This document shows, in pieces, positions 55,242 to 59,999 of a DNA stretch of 59,999 bases. Position 1 is the stretch's first letter; every line of letters starts with the position of its first letter. The DNA comes from Achromobacter agilis. Its GTDB lineage: Bacteria > Pseudomonadota > Gammaproteobacteria > Burkholderiales > Burkholderiaceae_B. The stretch spans positions 1 to 59,999 of the forward strand of contig NZ_UFQB01000033.1 in NCBI RefSeq assembly GCF_900496965.1, in the 5' to 3' direction. The notes under the pieces were generated by a model. The model saw only the letters and a list, made by a program, of their open reading frames with translations. It did not search any database and was not told the DNA's origin. The translations under genes were made by a program, and so were the position numbers.

Positions 55242-56012
55242 ATGACGACGTCGCTACGCATTTCCGGCCTGGTCAAGGAGTACCGGGCCGGCCAGCCGGT
55301 ACTCAACGGCATCGACCTGCAGATCGCGGGACAAGGCCTAACCGCCATCATCGGCCCCTCGGGCACCGGCAAGAGCACGCTCCTGCGCTGCATCAACCGG
55401 CTAATCGAGCCCACCCGCGGCGAAATCGTGCTCGAGTCCCGTGATGGCGCGGTGGATCTGGCCCGGGTGCGCGGCGCGTCGCTGCGCCGCGCGCGCCGGC
55501 GCATCGGCATGGTGTTCCAGGAGTACAACCTGGTCGAACGCCTGACCGTCATGGAAAACCTGCTGACCGGGCGGCTGGGCTACACCTCGGCCGTCAAGGC
55601 CTGGATGCGGCGTTTCGAGGCCCAGGACATCGAGCACGCCTACAAGCTGCTCGATACCGTCGGCCTGGCGGGATTCGCCGACCAGCGGGCCGACGCGCTG
55701 TCGGGCGGCCAGCGCCAGCGCGTGGGCATCGCCCGCGCGCTGATGCAGCGCCCGCAACTGCTGCTGGCCGACGAACCGACCTCGTCGCTGGATCCGAAGA
55801 CCTCCGTCGAAATCATGGAGCTGCTGTCCGAGCAGGGCAACGCCACGGGCATCCCCGTCATCGTGAACATCCACGACGTCGAACTGGCCCGCCGCTACGC
55901 CTCCCGCATTGTCGGCATGTCCGGCGGGCACGTGGTCTACGACGGCGACGGCCAGGGCCTGGACGCCGCCATGCTCAAGACGATCTACGGAGGCGAGTCT
56001 TGGCTGGAATGA
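55242..56012 (+). CDS. phnC: Phosphonate ABC transporter ATP-binding protein
   Basis: The 256-residue ATPase has the Walker A motif [12 protein letters not shown], the Q-loop [23 protein letters not shown] (the ENLLTGRL string is typical of PhnC), the signature [15 protein letters not shown] and Walker [13 protein letters not shown], with the switch His in [16 protein letters not shown]. It is seven bases after phnD and overlaps phnE by four. Confidence 0.97.
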   Translation: MTTSLRISGLVKEYRAGQPVLNGIDLQIAGQGLTAIIGPSGTGKSTLLRCINRLIEPTRGEIVLESRDGAVDLARVRGASLRRARRRIGMVFQEYNLVERLTVMENLLTGRLGYTSAVKAWMRRFEAQDIEHAYKLLDTVGLAGFADQRADALSGGQRQRVGIARALMQRPQLLLADEPTSSLDPKTSVEIMELLSEQGNATGIPVIVNIHDVELARRYASRIVGMSGGHVVYDGDGQGLDAAMLKTIYGGESWLE

Positions 56013-56893
56013 CCCCTCCCCACAGCGTCCGCCCGTTCGCCATGTCCGGGCGCGCCAAGGCGGGCCTGCTGTTGCTGCTGGCCTACACGGTGTACGCCGG
56101 CGCGCAGCTGGACTTCAGCTGGGCGCGCTTCGAAAGCGGCATGGGCCATGCATCCACGTTTCTTTCGCGCATGTTTCCGCCCAATTTCGAAAAGCCGGCC
56201 ACATTGTGGAAAGGCATCGCGGAAAGCCTGGAGATCGCCGTGCTGGCGTCGGTGCTGGGCGTGCTGATCGCGCTGCCCATCGGCCTGCTGGGCGCCCGCA
56301 ACATGATGCCGGCCTGGGTGTCGTGGCCCGCGCGCGCCGTCGTCGCGCTGTGCCGCGCCCTGCACCCCGTCATCGTCGCCATCCTGTTCGTCAAGGCCGT
56401 GGGCTTTGGCGCGCTGGCCGGCATCCTGGCGCTGACCGTCGCCTCCATCGGCTTCATCGGCAAGCTCTTCACGGAAGCCATCGAGGAAATCTCCCTCAAG
56501 CAGGTGGAAGCGGTGCGGGCCACGGGCGCGTCGTTCGCCAACGTGATCATCTTCGGCGTGCTGCCGCAGGTTTTCGCCCGCTTCATCGGCTTCGCCACCT
56601 ACCAGTTCGATTCCAACCTGCGCAACTCCACCATGGTGGGGATCGTGGGCGCGGGCGGCGTGGGCGGCACGCTGTTCTCGGCGTTCCAGCGCTTCGATTA
56701 CGACTTCGTCAGCGCCATCCTGCTAACCCTGATCGCCATCATCATGCTGGGTGAAATCCTCGCCGGGTTCGTGCGCGCGGTCTTCCTGGACAACCTGGGC
56801 TTCGAACGCATCCTGCAAGGCCGCTTCGCCGGCGCGCGCGGCGTCGGAGCCAGCAAGGCGCCGGTGGCGCGCAAGGCGGAGGTGGAAGAATGA
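56009..56893 (+). CDS. phnE: Phosphonate ABC transporter permease, first copy
   Basis: The 294-residue inner-membrane protein has six hydrophobic segments and the coupling loop [49 protein letters not shown], typical of PhnE. ATG 56009 forms an ATGA overlap with the phnC stop; a TTG at 56000 with GGAGG six bases upstream is also possible and would add three residues. It forms a heterodimer with the next permease. Confidence 0.94.
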   Translation: MTPPHSVRPFAMSGRAKAGLLLLLAYTVYAGAQLDFSWARFESGMGHASTFLSRMFPPNFEKPATLWKGIAESLEIAVLASVLGVLIALPIGLLGARNMMPAWVSWPARAVVALCRALHPVIVAILFVKAVGFGALAGILALTVASIGFIGKLFTEAIEEISLKQVEAVRATGASFANVIIFGVLPQVFARFIGFATYQFDSNLRNSTMVGIVGAGGVGGTLFSAFQRFDYDFVSAILLTLIAIIMLGEILAGFVRAVFLDNLGFERILQGRFAGARGVGASKAPVARKAEVEE

Positions 56894-57714
56894 ACGCGTC
56901 CGCCTCCACCCTGAACCCGGCCGGCTCGCCGCGCGTCTGGCAGCGCTACAGCATGGGCCAGCGCCTGCTGCGCTTCGCGCTGTATCTCCTCGTCGTCTTG
57001 GCCATCGTGCAGGCGATACGCGGCGTGGAGGTCATCCCGGAGTTCCTGTACGACGCGCCCGAACAGATGGCCGACCTGTTCCAGCGCATGTGGCCGATCG
57101 ACTGGGCCTACTACCCGGAAGGCGTGCACAGCGCGCTGATCGAGACGCTGCACATCGCCACGCTGGGCACCATCCTGTCCGTGCTGATGGCCGTGCCGGT
57201 GGGCCTGCTGGCGGCCAACAACCTCACGCCCAGCAAGACCGTCAACATGCTGGCCCGGCTGATCCTGGTGTCCAGCCGCTCGGTCAACTCGCTGGTGTGG
57301 GCGCTGCTGTTCATCGCCATCTTCGGACCGGGCGCCCTGGCCGGCACGCTGGCCATCGCGTTCCGCTCCATCGGCTTCGTCGGCAAGCTGGTAGGCGAAG
57401 CTATCGAAGAAGCCCAACGCGGCCCGATCGAAGCCGTCACCGCGACCGGCGCCAGCAAGGCCTCGGTGATCTGGTACGCCTACTGGCCGCAGATCCGCCC
57501 CGCGTTCTGGTCCATCGTGCTGCTGCGCTGGGACATCAACGTGCGCGAATCGGCCGTGCTGGGCCTGGTCGGCGCCGGCGGCATCGGCATGTCGCTCGAC
57601 ACGGCGCTGAACCTGTTCCAGTGGGACCGTGTGGCCCTGGTCCTGGCCGCCATTTTCGGCGTCGTGGTTCTGGCCGAGATCATCATCACCCAGGCACGCA
57701 AGCGCATCCTCTGA
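56890..57714 (+). CDS. phnE: Phosphonate ABC transporter permease, second copy
   Basis: The 274-residue protein has the same fold as the first permease, with ATGASKASVIWYAYWPQIRPAFWSIVLLRWDINVRESAVLGLVGAGGIG, and an ATGA overlap with it. The two copies diverge strongly outside this loop, so a heterodimeric channel is expected. The operon ends at a clear terminator, and no C-P lyase, phosphonatase or ptx gene follows. Confidence 0.94.
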   Translation: MNASASTLNPAGSPRVWQRYSMGQRLLRFALYLLVVLAIVQAIRGVEVIPEFLYDAPEQMADLFQRMWPIDWAYYPEGVHSALIETLHIATLGTILSVLMAVPVGLLAANNLTPSKTVNMLARLILVSSRSVNSLVWALLFIAIFGPGALAGTLAIAFRSIGFVGKLVGEAIEEAQRGPIEAVTATGASKASVIWYAYWPQIRPAFWSIVLLRWDINVRESAVLGLVGAGGIGMSLDTALNLFQWDRVALVLAAIFGVVVLAEIIITQARKRIL

Positions 57715-57744
57715 CGCACCCGTGCCGTACCGCGTTCCTTTGCT

Positions 57745-57769
57745 CCGCCCGGAAACGGGCGGTTTTTTT
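57745..57769 (+). terminator. Intrinsic terminator of the phnDCEE operon
   Basis: CCGCCCG-GAAA-CGGGCGG followed by TTTTTTT: a stable 7-bp stem with a GNRA-type loop and a T-run, 30 bases after the last stop codon. Confidence 0.93.
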
Positions 57770-57821
57770 GGAACGAACGATCCCGTGCCGCGATGGCGGC
57801 GCGATCGGAATCATCGCGCGC

Positions 57822-57847
57822 GGGCGGCGCCCTCCCAGGCGCCGCCC
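57822..57847 (-). terminator. Hairpin downstream of the autotransporter gene
   Basis: GGGCGGCGCC, loop CTCCCA, GGCGCCGCCC: a perfect 10-bp stem 17 bases beyond the stop codon of the minus-strand autotransporter gene. No T-run follows on that strand. Confidence 0.45.
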
Positions 57848-57864
57848 TTCCCCAGGGAGGCGGC

Positions 57865-59999
57865 TCAGAAACGGATATTGAGGCTGGCCTTGACCCCGTG
57901 GTCCTGCGCCGAGCTGGCGAGCTGGCCCTGATAGGACAGGCCGAACGCGGCCTTGGAGGTGATCTGGACATCCAGCCCCGCCTCGATGACCGCGCTGTCC
58001 TTCGCGATGGGCACGCCCGCCACGGTAAAGGACTCGCCGGCCGAGAAGGCCTGGGCCGCCACCGGCCTGACGTCGCCGAAGGCATGGCGCCAGCCCAGCG
58101 AACCCCGCGCCGCGGCCTGCGCGCCGGCCAGATCGAAGCGCGAGGAGATCCGCGACCCCAGCGTCGTGAACGTGGTGTCGGTGGTCTGCCCCTTTGCGTG
58201 CAGCGCGGCCGCGCCGCCGCTCTCGGTATAGCCGTCCGTCCTGAGATTGACGTACGCCACGTTCGCGAACGGCTCGAAGGCGGCCGAGGGCGTATCGATG
58301 CGGTAGCTCAGGTCCGCGAACACTTGCGCCGTGCTGCCGTCGTAACTCGCCTTGAGCCGGTCGGAGAAGCTGGGCGTGGCGACCGACCTGCGGGTCGCGA
58401 TGTCGTGCCAGCTATAGGCAACGCCACCGCGCAGGCCCAGCGCGCCCCACTGCCCGCCGCCGTAGGCGCCCAGGTGGTAGTTGTCGCTGTCTCCCGAAGA
58501 CGCGCGGTCCTGCGCGTCGAAGTCCGTGCGGCTGTAGCCCGCCATCAGGCCGAGCCGCCAGGCATTGGACACCGGCGTATCCACCCCCATCAGGAAGCCC
58601 CCGCTCGAGCTCTTGACCCGGGCGGCATTGCCGTCGCTATCGATCTGGCTCCAGGACCCCATGCCCTGGATCCAGCTGGCGGGGCCGTTGGCCGTAGCCG
58701 GGGCCAACTGCTGGCCGTTTCCGGCGGAGGCCAGGACCGGCGCAAAGGAGGCGCCGACCGCTCCGGCGGCCGAGCGCAGGCGTTCGCCGACGGCGTCGCG
58801 CACGTAGCGGCTGTCTTGCAGCAGCACGGTCTTGGCCGACGCATGGATCTCGCCCGAAAGCTGGTCGAAGCTGGAGCGCAGCAGTTCCTGGTCGTCCGGC
58901 ATCTGGGCGATGGCGTCATAGACGCCATGCCCGCGGGCGATGCCGATGCTGTCGATGGCGCCCGCGGAAGCGCGCTGGTTGCGCGTGGCCGCGGCCGAGG
59001 CCATGGCCTCGTCGTTGCGCGCCAGGTCCAGCGTGACGCGGCGCCCGCCGTAGTCGTAGGCGAGCGTCGGCGTCAGGAAGGCGAAGTCGGACGTGACCGC
59101 GTCGAACTGGCCCGACAGCGCGCCATCCGCGGCCAGGATCGTGTAGCTGGAACGCAACCCATAGTTGCCGCTGGCGCCGATGTGGGCCACCGAGCCGCCG
59201 TTGAGCGTCGCGTTGCCGGTGACGCGGACCAGGTCGGAGTCCGTGCCCGCGGGATTGGCTTCGACCGCGAAGCGCGCGCCAGGCTGGACGGCCAGGTCGC
59301 CATCGATGGTCAGGGTGCCGATGGAGTTGCCGGGAGACAGGATGCCGCCGGCGGCGACAGTGACCGTCGAGCCCGCGCCGGAGCCGATGGTGCCCGTGCC
59401 CCCGAGCACGCCGCCCGCACCAATGCTGATCGAGCCGCCCAGGCGCCCATTCATGGCCAGCCTGCCGCCATTGATGGTGGTGCTGCCGGTGAAGCCGGAG
59501 CTGTCTCCCGTCAGGCCCAGCGTGCCCGCGCCGTTCTTGACGAATGCGCCGTTCCCGGAGATCACGCCGCCGTACGAGGCGTTGGCCGCCTGCTCGAACA
59601 CCAGCGTGCCGGCGTTATCGACGTCCCCCCGGATCGAGCCGGCATTGGCGATCAGCGTGCCCGCCAGGATCCGCGTGTTGCGGTAGGCGTTGCCCGAGTT
59701 GTCCAGGCGCAGGATGCCCGCACCCGCCTTGACCAGGTCTGCGCTGCCCGCCACCGTGCCGGTCAGGCCCAGCATGGTCCCGGCGGCCACGTCGACGCGG
59801 CCGGCCTGCGCCAGCGTGATGGCGCGCGAGGTATCGAAGGACCCTATGGTGGCCAGCGTGCCGCCGTTGAACGTCAGCCCGCCTGTGGCCGCACCCAGGT
59901 TCGCGTCGCGGTCCACCTGCAGCGTGCCGCCATCGATCCGCGTGCCGCCCGTGTAGCTGTTGTTGCCGCTCAGCACCAGCGTGCCCGCGCCGGCCTTGG
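57865..59999 (-). CDS. Type V autotransporter, C-terminal 710 residues (5' end outside the window)
   Basis: The C-terminal 270 or so residues form a beta-barrel (GFLMGVDTPVSNAWRLGLMAGYSRTDFD...) and end SLNIRF, with the terminal Phe needed for outer-membrane assembly. Before it lies a beta-helical passenger with autotransporter-associated repeats (SGNNSYTGGTRIDGGTLQVD, GAGTLGLTGDSSGFTGSTTINGG) and the common GGILSPGNSIGTLTIDGDL. The linker contains the region FDQLSGEIHASAKTVLLQDSRYVRDAV, typical of pertactin-like families. The start, signal peptide and any adhesive or enzymatic head lie beyond the right edge, so the function is unknown; surface adhesion is usual for such proteins. Confidence 0.93.
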   Translation of the reverse strand, partial: KAGAGTLVLSGNNSYTGGTRIDGGTLQVDRDANLGAATGGLTFNGGTLATIGSFDTSRAITLAQAGRVDVAAGTMLGLTGTVAGSADLVKAGAGILRLDNSGNAYRNTRILAGTLIANAGSIRGDVDNAGTLVFEQAANASYGGVISGNGAFVKNGAGTLGLTGDSSGFTGSTTINGGRLAMNGRLGGSISIGAGGVLGGTGTIGSGAGSTVTVAAGGILSPGNSIGTLTIDGDLAVQPGARFAVEANPAGTDSDLVRVTGNATLNGGSVAHIGASGNYGLRSSYTILAADGALSGQFDAVTSDFAFLTPTLAYDYGGRRVTLDLARNDEAMASAAATRNQRASAGAIDSIGIARGHGVYDAIAQMPDDQELLRSSFDQLSGEIHASAKTVLLQDSRYVRDAVGERLRSAAGAVGASFAPVLASAGNGQQLAPATANGPASWIQGMGSWSQIDSDGNAARVKSSSGGFLMGVDTPVSNAWRLGLMAGYSRTDFDAQDRASSGDSDNYHLGAYGGGQWGALGLRGGVAYSWHDIATRRSVATPSFSDRLKASYDGSTAQVFADLSYRIDTPSAAFEPFANVAYVNLRTDGYTESGGAAALHAKGQTTDTTFTTLGSRISSRFDLAGAQAAARGSLGWRHAFGDVRPVAAQAFSAGESFTVAGVPIAKDSAVIEAGLDVQITSKAAFGLSYQGQLASSAQDHGVKASLNIRF

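Overview
The window comes from a betaproteobacterium of the Alcaligenaceae, most likely Achromobacter or Bordetella. The evidence is a GroEL that reads almost word for word like the Bordetella protein as I remember it, several Bug-type tricarboxylate receptors, the order ribBA-ribH-nusB-thiL-pgpA-cinA facing pyrF, and a large autotransporter. No database search was possible, so the genus is an inference.

Positions 1-24300 look like an accessory island. The left edge holds the end of an IS3-type element and a complete 1.23 kb IS30-family element. Arrays of short repeats that resemble IS21-type ends lie near 1.7-1.9, 16.6 and 24.2 kb. Between them are three catabolic modules. Module A (2124-8317) has a LysR regulator, a family III CoA-transferase, an HMG-CoA-lyase-like enzyme, a VOC protein, a Bug receptor and a lipoprotein carboxylesterase. 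Module B (8384-16241) has a LysR regulator, a second CoA-transferase, a CitE-like lyase, a Tat-exported Bug receptor, a hydroxypyruvate reductase, a pyruvate kinase and a glycerate kinase that can only start at CTG. Module C (17957-23854) has a third Bug receptor, a tartrate/isopropylmalate-dehydrogenase-like enzyme, a cupin, an aldehyde dehydrogenase and an amidohydrolase, facing a GntR regulator with two DNA-binding domains. Together A and B look like uptake of hydroxy-dicarboxylic acids, CoA transfer, C-C cleavage, and recovery of the C2/C3 product through glycerate. No membrane part of a TTT transporter is present.

Positions 24354-26520 hold groES-groEL with a CIRCE operator, a heat-shock-type promoter and a strong terminator. 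A yihY-like gene follows. Positions 27593-32837 hold a 3-hydroxyanthranilate meta-cleavage cluster (dehydrogenase, deaminase, LysR, dioxygenase, decarboxylase) behind a MarR gene and a palindromic operator candidate. Every metal and substrate residue I could count in the dioxygenase is conserved.

Positions 32875-44967 are one long minus-strand operon for sugar acids: GntR, a zinc dehydrogenase, a TRAP transporter (dctP-dctQ-dctM), an SDR, a FAH-family hydrolase, an altronate-dehydratase-like protein, ManD mannonate dehydratase, a fructuronate reductase-like enzyme and an Ldh2-family dehydrogenase. The SDR plus FAH pair suggests a lower pathway without KDG kinase or aldolase.

Positions 45142-52221 are housekeeping genes (dgkA, ndh, pyrF, pncC/cinA, pgpA, thiL, nusB, ribH, ribBA). 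Positions 52450-57714 carry a HAD phosphatase, an IclR regulator and a phnDCEE-type transporter without C-P lyase genes. The window ends inside an autotransporter gene on the minus strand.
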